64,000 nt of DNA from JACMJL01 sp963791805 (GTDB lineage Bacteria > Bacillota > Clostridia > Clostridiales > Clostridiaceae): assembly GCA_963791805.1 (NCBI GenBank), contig CAWBTU010000004.1, positions 310,001-374,000 of the forward strand, written 5' to 3'. A program made the position numbers and the translations under genes. Shown here in pieces: positions 51,889-61,212 of this stretch (the stretch's first letter is position 1; every line of letters begins with the position of its first letter). The notes beneath the pieces are model-generated. The model was not told where the DNA came from and ran no database searches. It was given only the letters and a program-made list of their open reading frames with translations.

Positions 51889-53580
51889 TTACATTTCTTC
51901 TACTACTTCTATTCCTAACATATTCAACCCTATTTTAATTACTAAGCAAGTAGCTTCTACCATTTTAATTCTTGCATTTTTTAGTTCTATATCTTGAGTA
52001 CTTGAAATATTATGACTGTTATAGAATTTATTAAAGGCTGAAGCAACCTCAATGATATATCTTGTTAGTATTGAAGGCTCCAATTTATCTATGGCATGCA
52101 GTACAACATCATTAAGATCCTTTAGAAGCTTAACTAATTCAAATTCTTCATTGGATTGAATCTTTGAGTAATCAACTTTCCCGGAAGCAAGTCCTGTTTT
52201 CCTTAATATACTCTGTGCCCTTGCATAAGTATACTGAACATATGGACCAGTTTCTCCTTCAAAACTAAGCATTTCTTTCCAATCAAATACAATATCTTTT
52301 TCTCTATTATTTTTAAGATATGTAAATATCATAGCTCCAATGCCAATTTTCTTAGCAACATCTTCTTTGTCCTTTAGATCAGGGTTCTTTTCATTTATTA
52401 TTTCAAGTGTTGTAGATACTGACTCCCTTAAGAAATCTTCAAGGAAGATAACATCTCCTTTTCTTGTAGAAAGCTTTTTATCAGCGAATTTTACTAGTCC
52501 AAAGCCTACATGAACACAGTTTTCAGCCCATTCATATCCCATTAATTTTAATGTAGTAAAGATCTGCTTAAAATGTAATGATTGTGGTGTTCCCACTACA
52601 TATATATTTTTATAGAAATCATATGTATCTTTTCTATATTTAGCGGCTGTAAGATCCCTAGTTGCATAAATTGTTGCTCCATCAGATTTTTTTATAATTG
52701 TTGGAGGCATATTAAACTCCTCAAGCATTACAACTTTTGCACCATTACTGTCAGTTAGCAATTGTTTCTTATCAAGTTCTTCTATGATTGCATCCATTTT
52801 ATCATTGTAGAAGCTTTCTCCTGCATAGGAATCAAATTTAACTCCCAGCATATCGTATACAATATTAAATTCCTTTAAGCTTAAATCCTTAAACTTTGTC
52901 CACTGCGCTACTTCATCTGGACTACCATCCTCTAGTTTCTTAAAATACATTCTCGCTTCATCGTTTAGAGTAGGGTCAGTTTCTGCTTCATCATGAAACT
53001 TAACATAGATTCTTAGTAATTCTTTAATTGGTGCCTCTTCAAGAGCCGCTTCATCACCCCACCTTTTATAAGCAGAGATAAGCTTTCCAAACTGTGTTCC
53101 CCAATCTCCAAGATGATTGATACCTACACAATTATATCCTTCAAAAGAAAGTATTTTATATAAGGCATTACCTATAACTGTAGTAGACAAATGTCCTACA
53201 TGGAACGGTTTCGCTATATTAGGTGAAGAATAGTCAATTGTTATAGTCTTGCCTGCACCTGTATTGGTACTTCCATATTTTTCTCCCTCTTTTAAGATTT
53301 TCTCAATAGTTTCACTAATTAATTCTGTCTTTGAAACAAAAAAATTAATATAAGGTCCTAGATTTTCAATCTTTTCGAAACCTTCAATATCAATTTTTCC
53401 TTTTAGTTCTTCTGAAATCATGTTTGGTGACTTTTTCATAACTTTTGATAATTGAAAGCATGGAAAAGCAAAGTCCCCCATCTCTTTCTTTGGTGGAATT
53501 TCAATTAACCCCTTTATCAATTCTTTATCTAAATCAACTAGACTAACAATTCTTTCTGCAATAATATTTTTATAATCCAT
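51889..53580 (-). CDS. argS: Arginyl-tRNA synthetase
   Basis: Charges tRNA(Arg). The 563-residue class I enzyme has the N-terminal Add-1 domain (PPKKEMGDFAFPCFQLSK), the HIGH signature SSPNIAKPFHVGHLSTT, GINHLGDWGTQFG, the KMSKS-equivalent region KLSTRKGDVIFLEDFL and the C-terminal DALR anticodon-binding domain (TRYIIEVASAFNKFYNSHNI). ATG at 53580 follows AAGGGAGAA. It is preceded by a complete T-box leader and has its own terminator. Confidence 0.97.
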   Translation of the reverse strand: MDYKNIIAERIVSLVDLDKELIKGLIEIPPKKEMGDFAFPCFQLSKVMKKSPNMISEELKGKIDIEGFEKIENLGPYINFFVSKTELISETIEKILKEGEKYGSTNTGAGKTITIDYSSPNIAKPFHVGHLSTTVIGNALYKILSFEGYNCVGINHLGDWGTQFGKLISAYKRWGDEAALEEAPIKELLRIYVKFHDEAETDPTLNDEARMYFKKLEDGSPDEVAQWTKFKDLSLKEFNIVYDMLGVKFDSYAGESFYNDKMDAIIEELDKKQLLTDSNGAKVVMLEEFNMPPTIIKKSDGATIYATRDLTAAKYRKDTYDFYKNIYVVGTPQSLHFKQIFTTLKLMGYEWAENCVHVGFGLVKFADKKLSTRKGDVIFLEDFLRESVSTTLEIINEKNPDLKDKEDVAKKIGIGAMIFTYLKNNREKDIVFDWKEMLSFEGETGPYVQYTYARAQSILRKTGLASGKVDYSKIQSNEEFELVKLLKDLNDVVLHAIDKLEPSILTRYIIEVASAFNKFYNSHNISSTQDIELKNARIKMVEATCLVIKIGLNMLGIEVVEEM

Positions 53581-53681
53581 ATTTCATTCTCCCTTCATTT
53601 TTTCAATATAGAACACCTTATTTAAAAGTAAATATCACTTATTTCTATGTCATTACTCTTAGTATTTCCTTTTAGATGCAT

Positions 53682-53921
53682 AAAAAAAACCCCATCTCTA
53701 AAACAAAAGAGACGGGGATACGACCGCGGTACCACTCTAATTGACAAATAAATGTCCACTCAAACTTTAACGCAGCTAACGGCTATCCCTAATTAATTTC
53801 GGGTAGCATCTCCAGGGCTCTCTTCCTTAAAAATCGCCTACAGAACTTTCAACTACTTCTGCTCGCTAAAGGCATCTTATATAAGTACTCTTCCTATCAC
53901 TAATATTTTAATATTCTATTG
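53682..53921 (-). promoter_or_regulatory. T-box riboswitch controlling argS
   Basis: Read on the minus strand, the leader has a long stem I (about 53921-53815), the T-box AGAGTGGTACCGCGG (53723-53738 region) whose TGGT pairs with the tRNA acceptor end, and a terminator CCCCATCTCT/AGAGACGGGG (53690-53717) with eight T. Uncharged tRNA(Arg) would favour the antiterminator and switch argS on. A candidate specifier codon CGA lies at 53834-53836 on the 3' side of stem I, which is tentative. Confidence 0.93.
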
Positions 53922-53927
53922 ATATAA

Positions 53928-53957
53928 ATTATATTATTATGGACAAAGCTTTGTCAA
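53928..53957 (-). promoter_or_regulatory. Promoter of the argS T-box transcript
   Basis: On the minus strand TTGACA (53952-53957) and TATAAT (53928-53933) with 18-bp spacing, seven bases before the T-box leader. Confidence 0.75.
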
Positions 53958-54004
53958 GGGAATTTCATAATTGACAATTCTTAATTGTCAATTGTCCATT
54001 GATA

Positions 54005-54034
54005 GTATATTCCCCATTAAGCTTAGACATACTA
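54005..54034 (+). promoter_or_regulatory. Sigma-G type promoter of the germinant receptor operon
   Basis: GTATA (54005-54009), 18 bp, CATACTA (54028-54034): an exact fit to the forespore sigma-G consensus GHATR-N17/18-CATWMTA, 65 bp before the first gene. It predicts expression late in the forespore. Confidence 0.7.
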
Positions 54035-54099
54035 TCTATAAGTCCATTTTACTATAAGTTCTAACAATATTGTATCTTGAAAAGGTAATGGTGATTTAA

Positions 54100-55587
54100 A
54101 TGGAAAATGGCGATTTAAATAAAAACATAGAGTTAATTCGAAATGGTTTAGGCATACAAAGCCCTATAGTGGTAAAGAATTTTTACATTGGTAAAGACCA
54201 CCCGCTAGAGGCTGCTATTATTTATGTTAATGGACTTACTAACAAGGATATTATTGATCGTGATCTATTAAATCCACTGATGCTTCATGTACAAGAAAAT
54301 TTAACTTTTAAGAGAAATATAGGCGACTACCTTTGCAAAAAATATATTTCCATGAGTAACACTTCGATAGAAATTGATTTAAATGCTGTTTTAAATAATC
54401 TTAAAAGAGGAAAAACCATAGTGCTTATAAATGGTGTTACAGAAGCAATTATAGCTGATACCACAGGTGGAATGTATCGGGCTATGATTGAGCCCATGAA
54501 CGAAACTGCATCAAAGGGTCCTAGAGATGGTTTTGTAGAAAATTTAGAAGTTAATATTAGTTTAATTCGAAGAAAAATGAAGGATAATAATCTAACAATA
54601 GAATTACTAAATGTAGGAAAACGATCACAAAATGACTTAGCAATTATCTATATGAGCAATGTAGTAGACATGGCTGTATTGGAAGAACTAAGAAAGAGAT
54701 TAACTTCTATAGATGTAGATGCTGTATTGTCAAATGGTTCGCTTGAGCAATATATTGAAACTAATACCTACACTGTTTTTCCACAAGCCTTTAGTACGGA
54801 GCGACCGGATAGAGCAATTGCAAATATGTTGGAAGGTAGAATCGTAGTTGTATTAGAAGGTACTCCAATGGTACTTATACTACCTGCTCTATTCATGCAG
54901 TTTTTTCAAGCTGTAGAGGACTATTCTCAAAGAACCATTATATCCTCTTTTGTAAGACTTCTCAGAATTTTTGCTGTTTTTGTAGTTATTACTTTACCTT
55001 CTATCTATTTAACACTAATAAAATTTAATGTGGAGCTTATACCCATAAAATTTGTCACCCCTATTGTTCAATCAAGAGTAGGAATTGCTTTAAGTCCTTT
55101 CCTAGAGATTGTTTCTATGGAACTAGTTGTAGAGTTTTTAAGAGAAGGTGGGCTAAGACTACCCACTAAGATAGCACAAACCTTAAGTTTAGTAGGTGGT
55201 ATTATTATAGGCGATACTGCAATTAAATCTAAAATAGTGAGTCCAACTACCTTACTTATAGTTGGTGTCACTGTAATTGCTACTTTCTTAATTCCTAATT
55301 ATGATATGTCTCTTTCAATCCGAATTTTAAGATTTCCAATGCTGATACTAGCAAATATTATGGGCATATTCGGAATTGCCTTAGGATGGTTTTTTATTCT
55401 AGCTCATCTTTCTTCTTTAGAAAGCTTAGGCGTACCTTATTTCGAGTTTCATATAGCAGATTTAAGGGATACCTTTATTAGATCACCCTTGTGGAAGATG
55501 AACAACCGGCCAGAGGGAATTCCCAACCAAGATTCAATTAGGCAGACGGATTTTAGAGATAAGTTTAAGAATAAAGGTAGTGAATAA
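54100..55587 (+). CDS. Germinant receptor A subunit (GerA/GerXA family)
   Basis: The A subunit of a nutrient germinant receptor in the spore inner membrane. The 495-residue protein has a cytosolic N-domain (PMNETASKGPRDGFVENLEV-type segment: KGPRDGFVENL and SLIRRKMKD), the family-typical TERPDRAIANMLEGRIVVVLEGTP (in parts) and a C-terminal membrane region with about five to six segments ending in the PEGIP tail. The N-domain lacks the long acidic repeats found in some relatives. ATG at 54100 has an AAGG-like site. It is the only A subunit in a seven-gene operon, followed by B at 55589. Confidence 0.95.
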   Translation: MENGDLNKNIELIRNGLGIQSPIVVKNFYIGKDHPLEAAIIYVNGLTNKDIIDRDLLNPLMLHVQENLTFKRNIGDYLCKKYISMSNTSIEIDLNAVLNNLKRGKTIVLINGVTEAIIADTTGGMYRAMIEPMNETASKGPRDGFVENLEVNISLIRRKMKDNNLTIELLNVGKRSQNDLAIIYMSNVVDMAVLEELRKRLTSIDVDAVLSNGSLEQYIETNTYTVFPQAFSTERPDRAIANMLEGRIVVVLEGTPMVLILPALFMQFFQAVEDYSQRTIISSFVRLLRIFAVFVVITLPSIYLTLIKFNVELIPIKFVTPIVQSRVGIALSPFLEIVSMELVVEFLREGGLRLPTKIAQTLSLVGGIIIGDTAIKSKIVSPTTLLIVGVTVIATFLIPNYDMSLSIRILRFPMLILANIMGIFGIALGWFFILAHLSSLESLGVPYFEFHIADLRDTFIRSPLWKMNNRPEGIPNQDSIRQTDFRDKFKNKGSE

Positions 55588-55588
55588 A

Positions 55589-56683
55589 ATGGAAGGAAGC
55601 TCTAATAACAAAGAAGTTATTTTAACGGTAAGCCAGTTTATCTTTATTATATTTGGATGTATAGTGGGGGTTGGACTTTTATCTCTTCCAAATGGCTCTG
55701 TAGAAGTTGCTCATCAAGATGGATGGATTTCTACTTTAATAGGTGGTATCTATCCACTGTATGTAGTATTAATAGCCAGATATATAAGTAAAAAATTTCC
55801 TGATGATACTATACTTACTTTAAGTAAAAGGTATTTCGGTAAATTTATAGGAAGTATTTTAAATTTAATTTTTGCAACTTATTTCATTTTTTTTGCAACA
55901 ATGATATCAAGTTATTACAGCAACCTGATGCGAAGTTATTCAATTGGATTTCTAAGTTCTTTTAAAGTCATAGCTATTCTATTCATCTTAATCATCTATG
56001 TGTCATCTAGAGATTTAAAGGTATTAGGAGTATTAAGCGAGATTTGTTTTTCTCTTACAGCTATTCTTATCCTATCACCTATTGCAGCTTTAAAATTTCC
56101 TAACATGACAAATATTCACCCTGTATTTGGTTCTGGTTTTAGTTCCATTGCAAAAGGTAGTATGAAATCCGCTTTCGCGTATTCAGGAGCAGAGATAATT
56201 CTATTGATTTATCCTTTTCTTAAAAAGAAAGAAAAGATGCTAATTTCGTCTCTTATAAGTGTAGCTTTTGTTGTAGTCATGTATGTTTGGTGTGTATTTG
56301 TAACCACTTACTATTTAGGTCCAGATATTGTGGAGAAAAGTCATTGGTCTTTCCTACTAGTAACAGGAAGTGTAACTATATCAGTAATTAATAATTTTAG
56401 ATATGTTTTTATGTTTTTGTGGAGTTTAATCGCATTTAAAAGTATCAGCATTAACAGTTATGCAAGTATATATATTTTAAAAGATATTACCCCAAAAATA
56501 AAGATGAAACAGCTTTGCTTTTTTATGTATCCGCTATTTGTATTTATAACTTTAAAATATGGAAATGAAATAAGTAGAGTTCCCATTAGTGAAAATATTA
56601 CTAAGTATTATGTGTTATTTAACTTATCTTATATGACTGTTATTGCCATATTAGTACTTCTTAAAAGGGGGGCTAACGCTTGA
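55589..56683 (+). CDS. Germinant receptor B subunit, paralogue 1
   Basis: A 364-residue member of the spore-germination GerB subfamily of APC-type permeases, with ten membrane segments. The conserved opening FIFIIFGCIVGVGLLSLPNGSVE and QDGWISTLIGGIYPLYVV are present, as is GSMKSAFAYSGAEIILLIYPFL. B subunits are thought to bind the germinant. ATG at 55589 is chosen; a GTG at 55580 overlaps the gerA stop and lies too close to the AAAGG site. It overlaps the C subunit gene by four bases. Confidence 0.93.
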   Translation: MEGSSNNKEVILTVSQFIFIIFGCIVGVGLLSLPNGSVEVAHQDGWISTLIGGIYPLYVVLIARYISKKFPDDTILTLSKRYFGKFIGSILNLIFATYFIFFATMISSYYSNLMRSYSIGFLSSFKVIAILFILIIYVSSRDLKVLGVLSEICFSLTAILILSPIAALKFPNMTNIHPVFGSGFSSIAKGSMKSAFAYSGAEIILLIYPFLKKKEKMLISSLISVAFVVVMYVWCVFVTTYYLGPDIVEKSHWSFLLVTGSVTISVINNFRYVFMFLWSLIAFKSISINSYASIYILKDITPKIKMKQLCFFMYPLFVFITLKYGNEISRVPISENITKYYVLFNLSYMTVIAILVLLKRGANA

Positions 56684-57792
56684 ATAAGAAAAAATATCTA
56701 ATTACAATAATTTGTATCTTAATTTACATTTTTATTTCAATTGGGCAGAACCGAGCCCCAATTGAAGAGTTAGCGGCTATTAATGGTGTTGGTTATGATA
56801 TAGAGAGAAAAGATGAAGATATTATTGAGTATAGTATCCCCATAAGTACAAATATCTATAAATCTAGTGGCAGTGTAACAAACTTGATATTTAAAGAACA
56901 AGGACAAAGTTTAGGGGTCGTAATTCAAAAACGGCAAGAAAAGATGAATAAAAAGTTTGTTCAAGGTCAAGAAAAGGTGGTTTTGATTAGCGAGGATTAT
57001 GCAAGGTATGGATTAAAAACTTTGATAGATGATAGATTTAGAAATTCGGAAGTGAGTGACATGGCTTACATTGCAATATGTAAAGGAAAATCAGAAGAGT
57101 ATCTAAAATACAAAGTAAAGGGGTATAGTAATTCTTCGGAATATATAGATGGCCTCATACAAAATTCAATTAATAACAATTTCTTTTCTGATGACTACAA
57201 GTTTATAGATACATATGTGAGGATTGGCGCAGAAGGAAGAACTTTATTACTTCCCTATGTTGAATTATCGGAAAAAGGAATTGAAATGACTGGTATAGCT
57301 ATTTTTAAAAAGGATAAAATGGTAGCAACCTTAAATACTCAAAATAGTAAAATACTTAATTTGCTAAAGAATAATTATGCAAATGGGATAATATCTTTAC
57401 AAAATAGCCCTAAAGAATTCATTGATTTCGAAGCAAAAAGTGGCACAAGAAAAGTGAAATGTTCTAAGCACGGAGATAAATACAGTTTCAATATTGATAT
57501 CTCCTTAACCGGTACCAGTATTTGTAATGAAATGTATTCAGATATGTTAAAGGATATAAACATAAAAAAGCAGTTTGAAAAAGATATGGCAAAGAGTTTA
57601 GAAAAGCAATGCAATGACTTTATAAAAATAATGAAACAGGACTATAAAATAGATTGTATTGATTTAGGAAGAGAAGCTGCTGCCAAGTTTGGAAGGCAAA
57701 AGAACATTAATTGGAATGAAGTGATTTCCGATTCGGACATTAGTGTAAATATAAAGGTTAAAGTGGATCTACAGGGTAGAGGAGATTATTAG
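56680..57792 (+). CDS. Germinant receptor C subunit, paralogue 1, without lipobox
   Basis: A 370-residue exported or membrane-anchored protein of the Ger(x)C family. The N-terminus MNKKKYLITIICILIYIF serves as signal or anchor; the one Cys there is not in a lipobox. The mature start EELAAINGVGYDI corresponds to the family's first strand. Further landmarks are KGKSEEYLKY, FFSDDYKF-AEGRTLLLPYVE and the C-terminal DCIDLGREAAAKFGRQKNINWNE. TTG at 56680 follows GGGGGG and overlaps the B gene by four bases. It ends three bases before B paralogue 2. Confidence 0.92.
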   Translation: MNKKKYLITIICILIYIFISIGQNRAPIEELAAINGVGYDIERKDEDIIEYSIPISTNIYKSSGSVTNLIFKEQGQSLGVVIQKRQEKMNKKFVQGQEKVVLISEDYARYGLKTLIDDRFRNSEVSDMAYIAICKGKSEEYLKYKVKGYSNSSEYIDGLIQNSINNNFFSDDYKFIDTYVRIGAEGRTLLLPYVELSEKGIEMTGIAIFKKDKMVATLNTQNSKILNLLKNNYANGIISLQNSPKEFIDFEAKSGTRKVKCSKHGDKYSFNIDISLTGTSICNEMYSDMLKDINIKKQFEKDMAKSLEKQCNDFIKIMKQDYKIDCIDLGREAAAKFGRQKNINWNEVISDSDISVNIKVKVDLQGRGDY

Positions 57793-57794
57793 GA

Positions 57795-58883
57795 ATGCAA
57801 CTAGAAAAGAAAAATCTACTAACTCCAAATGAAGTTACTTTTATTCTAATAGGAATTATGCTTGATGTTACTGCAGCTGATTTACCCAATAGAGCAATAG
57901 CTACTGCAAAACAGGATGGGTGGATTTCCACACTAATAGGGGCTATATATCCTTTATACGTTTCAATTCTTGCTATATATGTAAGTGGGAAATTTCCAAA
58001 AGATAATATTTTAATACTAAGTAAAAGATGCCTTGGAAAGAAAATTGGAACTTTTTTAAATTTACTTTTTTTAATGAGTTTTTTAAGTTATCTTCCAGCC
58101 TTGCTTTCACTTGTTGCAATGATTATAAGAACAACTATTCTACCTACTTTAACTTCTTTAAAAATCGTGTCAGTTTTACTTCTTTTAGGAGTCTACGCTA
58201 GCAATAAAGGAATTAAAGTTATAGGAAGGCTCTGTTCTATCACCTTTTTTATAATACTAGGAATCATGATACCTACCCTATTCCTTTTAAAAGAAGGAAG
58301 CTATTTAAACATAAGTCCTATCTTTGGATCAGGTATTGTAAACATTTTAAAGGGTAGCATAACATCTGTTTACGCTTACTCCTTGATGGAACTTATATTT
58401 CTAATTTATCCCTTTATAAATGACCAAAGCAAAATAAAAAGTTCCACTTTAAAGGCTGTCGGGTTTACAGCTGTTATATATACCTGGATTAGTTTTATAT
58501 CCATATATTATATGGGAAAAGATATCATTCCCAAAACAATATGGGGCTTTTTCACAGTAACAGAAGGAGTAAAAATTGAGATTTTTAATAATTTCAGATA
58601 TATTTTTGTATTTTTCTGGTTAATTATAGCAATTAAATCCATCGCTATTTTTAATTATGTGTATGTGTTTATTTTAGAGGATATTAAAAAAATAAAAAGC
58701 AGAAAAATAATTTATGTGCTTATGGCTTTCGTGGTTACTATACTTACAATCAAATATTATGGAGATTTATTATCATGGAAACAGATTACGGACTATTCAT
58801 CTCCAATCAGCACCCTATATAATTTATTTTATATAACTCTCATCTCATTTTTAATATTGATAAAAAAAGGAGAGATGAAATGA
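57795..58883 (+). CDS. Germinant receptor B subunit, paralogue 2
   Basis: A 362-residue GerB-type permease with ten membrane segments. NEVTFILIGIMLDVTAADLPNRA replaces the usual glycine-rich GVGLLSLPN loop seen in paralogue 1 (here MLDVTAADLPN), a change in the predicted ligand-binding region. QDGWISTLIGAIYPLYV and GSITSVYAYSLMELIFLIYPF are retained. ATG at 57795 follows GAGGAG. It overlaps C paralogue 2 by four bases, indicating a coupled B-C pair. Confidence 0.92.
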   Translation: MQLEKKNLLTPNEVTFILIGIMLDVTAADLPNRAIATAKQDGWISTLIGAIYPLYVSILAIYVSGKFPKDNILILSKRCLGKKIGTFLNLLFLMSFLSYLPALLSLVAMIIRTTILPTLTSLKIVSVLLLLGVYASNKGIKVIGRLCSITFFIILGIMIPTLFLLKEGSYLNISPIFGSGIVNILKGSITSVYAYSLMELIFLIYPFINDQSKIKSSTLKAVGFTAVIYTWISFISIYYMGKDIIPKTIWGFFTVTEGVKIEIFNNFRYIFVFFWLIIAIKSIAIFNYVYVFILEDIKKIKSRKIIYVLMAFVVTILTIKYYGDLLSWKQITDYSSPISTLYNLFYITLISFLILIKKGEMK

Positions 58884-60001
58884 AAAAGCATATGAATAAA
58901 ATATTTATTATTTTTTTATGCATTACTTTTTTTCTCATATTTTCTGGAGGTGGAAAAATAAATTTAGTTAGTTTAGAAGATTTGGATATTTATGTAGGAA
59001 TAGGACTTGGGATAAAGAGAAATGGAGAAGATAATATAATCTACAGAAGTTCTAACTCTTCCAATTCATATAAAGAAGATGAGAGTATCCAAAGTATATT
59101 AACAACTGGCACAGCAACTACCATTGGCAAAACAAGAGAAGATAGACAACATAAAATAGGAAAGAAGTTTTTTCTGGGGCTTTCAAAAGTTTATATATTA
59201 GACGAGGAATATGCTCGGTATGGAATAAGAGGTTTTATGGATATTAACTTTAAGAATCCTGTAGTCAATGACAATGCATTTTTAGCCGTGTGTAAAGGTA
59301 ACCATGAGGATTACTTTACACATATTTCACCAGACTATGATAACTCTGCAGAATTTATAAGCGATATGATAAAAAATGCGTCAAATTATAATTTTTTTAA
59401 GAATGATTATATGATAAAAAATGCCTCATTATCAATGGATGCTGAGGGTAAAAATGTAATTTGCCCTTATATACAAATAAAAGAAAATCAAATTAAAATA
59501 GCAGGAATGGCAGTTTTTAAAAAGGATAAACTTGCTTGCATTTTGGATATAAATGATACAAAAATAATGAATATGCTACGAGAAAATAAGGTAAAGGGAA
59601 TATTAACTATACAAGACCAAGCAGGAAAATATGTGAATTACGAAGCGGAGTCTAAAAGAAAAATCAAATGTAGTAAAATAGGCGACAATTATACCTTTAT
59701 TATTGATTTAGATTTAAACGGAGATATTATTAGTAATATATTATATAAGGATATGTCAGGAAAAATAGCAGTAACCAAAGCCTTTGAAAAAGATATGTCA
59801 AAACAAGTGAAAGAAATGTGTACTGAATTTTTGAGTAAAATGCAAAATGAGTATAAAGTGGATTGTCTACAATTAGGTTGGGTGGCAGCAGGAAAATATG
59901 GAAGAGATACAGGTGTAGATTGGAATGATGTTGTTTCTAAATCTATCATTAAGGTAAATGTAAAAGTAAATATTGACAAAATCGGACGCGGTGAGTATTA
60001 G
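58880..60001 (+). CDS. Germinant receptor C subunit, paralogue 2, without lipobox
   Basis: A 373-residue Ger(x)C family protein. The N-terminus MKKHMNKIFIIFLCITFFLI is followed by SGGGKINLVSLEDLDIYVGIGLGI; its Cys is in the middle of the hydrophobic core and does not form a lipobox. Family segments are KGNHEDYFTHISPDYDNSAE, AEGKNVICPYIQIK, MNMLRENKVKGILTIQD and DCLQLGWVAAGKYGRDTGVDW. ATG at 58880 follows GGAGAG. A 70-bp gap separates it from C paralogue 3, the longest gap in the operon. Confidence 0.92.
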   Translation: MKKHMNKIFIIFLCITFFLIFSGGGKINLVSLEDLDIYVGIGLGIKRNGEDNIIYRSSNSSNSYKEDESIQSILTTGTATTIGKTREDRQHKIGKKFFLGLSKVYILDEEYARYGIRGFMDINFKNPVVNDNAFLAVCKGNHEDYFTHISPDYDNSAEFISDMIKNASNYNFFKNDYMIKNASLSMDAEGKNVICPYIQIKENQIKIAGMAVFKKDKLACILDINDTKIMNMLRENKVKGILTIQDQAGKYVNYEAESKRKIKCSKIGDNYTFIIDLDLNGDIISNILYKDMSGKIAVTKAFEKDMSKQVKEMCTEFLSKMQNEYKVDCLQLGWVAAGKYGRDTGVDWNDVVSKSIIKVNVKVNIDKIGRGEY

Positions 60002-60058
60002 GGAACACATAAATTATTGTTTTAATATTCCTAAATCTAACTAAGTAATAGGCGATAG

Positions 60059-60065
60059 AAGGTGA
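60059..60065 (+). promoter_or_regulatory. Ribosome-binding site followed by ATT start
   Basis: AAGGTGA is followed after six bases by ATT (60072) in the frame of the third C subunit. The next standard start codon in that frame is GTG at 60144, 24 codons later and without a site. Confidence 0.6.
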
Positions 60066-60071
60066 TTCCTT

Positions 60072-61211
60072 ATTAAAAAGAAAAAGATAGTAATTATATT
60101 TTTAGTTGCTGTTACAGCTTCCATTTATCTTGAAAAATTACAAGTGTCCCCTATGGAAGAATTAAATATAGTTGCAGGCTTTGGGTATGATATTTATGAA
60201 GATTTGAATGGTACTGTGCAATATAGTATTCCCTTTAGTATATATGATTTTAAAAAGCATATAAAAGGAACACAGAAAATTACTATTGAAGAATTCACTG
60301 AGCAGAGTAGTAGTATGCTAAAATCAAGGGCGAGTAGCATTGGGGAAACAAGAGAAACAAGACAATTAGGCGCTAGTAAACCTCTTTTAATTGGATCAGA
60401 AAAAATAATTATATTAAGCGAAAAACAAGCAAGGTATGGCATAGAAAATGTTGTAGATACGCTCTTTTCAAATGCAAAAATTAATGATAGAGGTATTTTT
60501 ATAGTATGTAAGGGTAGAGCAGAAGATATGCTGGCCTTTAATATAAATGGATATGCTAGTTCTTCTGATTATATAGAAGGTTTAATTAAAAATGCCACAG
60601 ACTATAATTTTGTATCTTCAGAGTATACACTTTTAGACTTATACGCAAAATTGGACTCAGAAGGAGAAAATTTAGTGCTTCCATACTTGGAAACAAAATA
60701 CAATGGTATTGTTTTTACAGGGATGGCCATATTTAAAGGAAAAAAGTTGGCTATTGTACTGCCTATGGATGAGGGCAAAATCATGAATATGCTTAGAGAA
60801 AAAAAAGTGAAAGGAATTTTAAGTTTGCAAGAAGCTTCAGATAAATATATAAACTATGATGCAGTTGTTAAACGCAAAGTAAAATGTACCAAGAAAGCAG
60901 AAAAATATGATTTTAATATTCAATTAGATTTTCAGGGTGATATCACAGGCAATACATTATATAAAGATATTAAAAAAGATGATGAAAAAAGTTTTGAAAA
61001 ACTAATGGAAAAAAAAATAGAAAAAATGTGCACTGATTTTTTAGAAAAAATGCAAAGGAATTATAAAATAGATTGCTTAAACTTAGGTGAGTATGCTGCG
61101 GCGAAATACGGGAGAGAAACAGGTATAGATTGGAATGAAGAGATCAGTAATGCAGATATTAAAGTAAGTGTAAATGTGAAAATTGATAAGATAGGAATAG
61201 GTCAGTACTAA
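60072..61211 (+). CDS. Germinant receptor C subunit, paralogue 3, apparent AUU start
   Basis: A Ger(x)C family protein of 379 residues if read from ATT at 60072. That reading supplies a signal or anchor segment ((M)KKKKIVIIFLVAVTASIYLEK) matching those of the two sister genes; starting at GTG 60144 would delete it. An in-frame stop at 60063 limits the frame. No lipobox Cys is present. The rest aligns along its length with paralogues 1 and 2: EELNIVAGFGYDI, KGRAEDMLAF, MNMLREKKVKGILSLQE and DCLNLGEYAAAKYGRETGIDW. One base separates it from B paralogue 3. Confidence 0.85.
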   Translation: MKKKKIVIIFLVAVTASIYLEKLQVSPMEELNIVAGFGYDIYEDLNGTVQYSIPFSIYDFKKHIKGTQKITIEEFTEQSSSMLKSRASSIGETRETRQLGASKPLLIGSEKIIILSEKQARYGIENVVDTLFSNAKINDRGIFIVCKGRAEDMLAFNINGYASSSDYIEGLIKNATDYNFVSSEYTLLDLYAKLDSEGENLVLPYLETKYNGIVFTGMAIFKGKKLAIVLPMDEGKIMNMLREKKVKGILSLQEASDKYINYDAVVKRKVKCTKKAEKYDFNIQLDFQGDITGNTLYKDIKKDDEKSFEKLMEKKIEKMCTDFLEKMQRNYKIDCLNLGEYAAAKYGRETGIDWNEEISNADIKVSVNVKIDKIGIGQY

Positions 61212-61212
61212 A

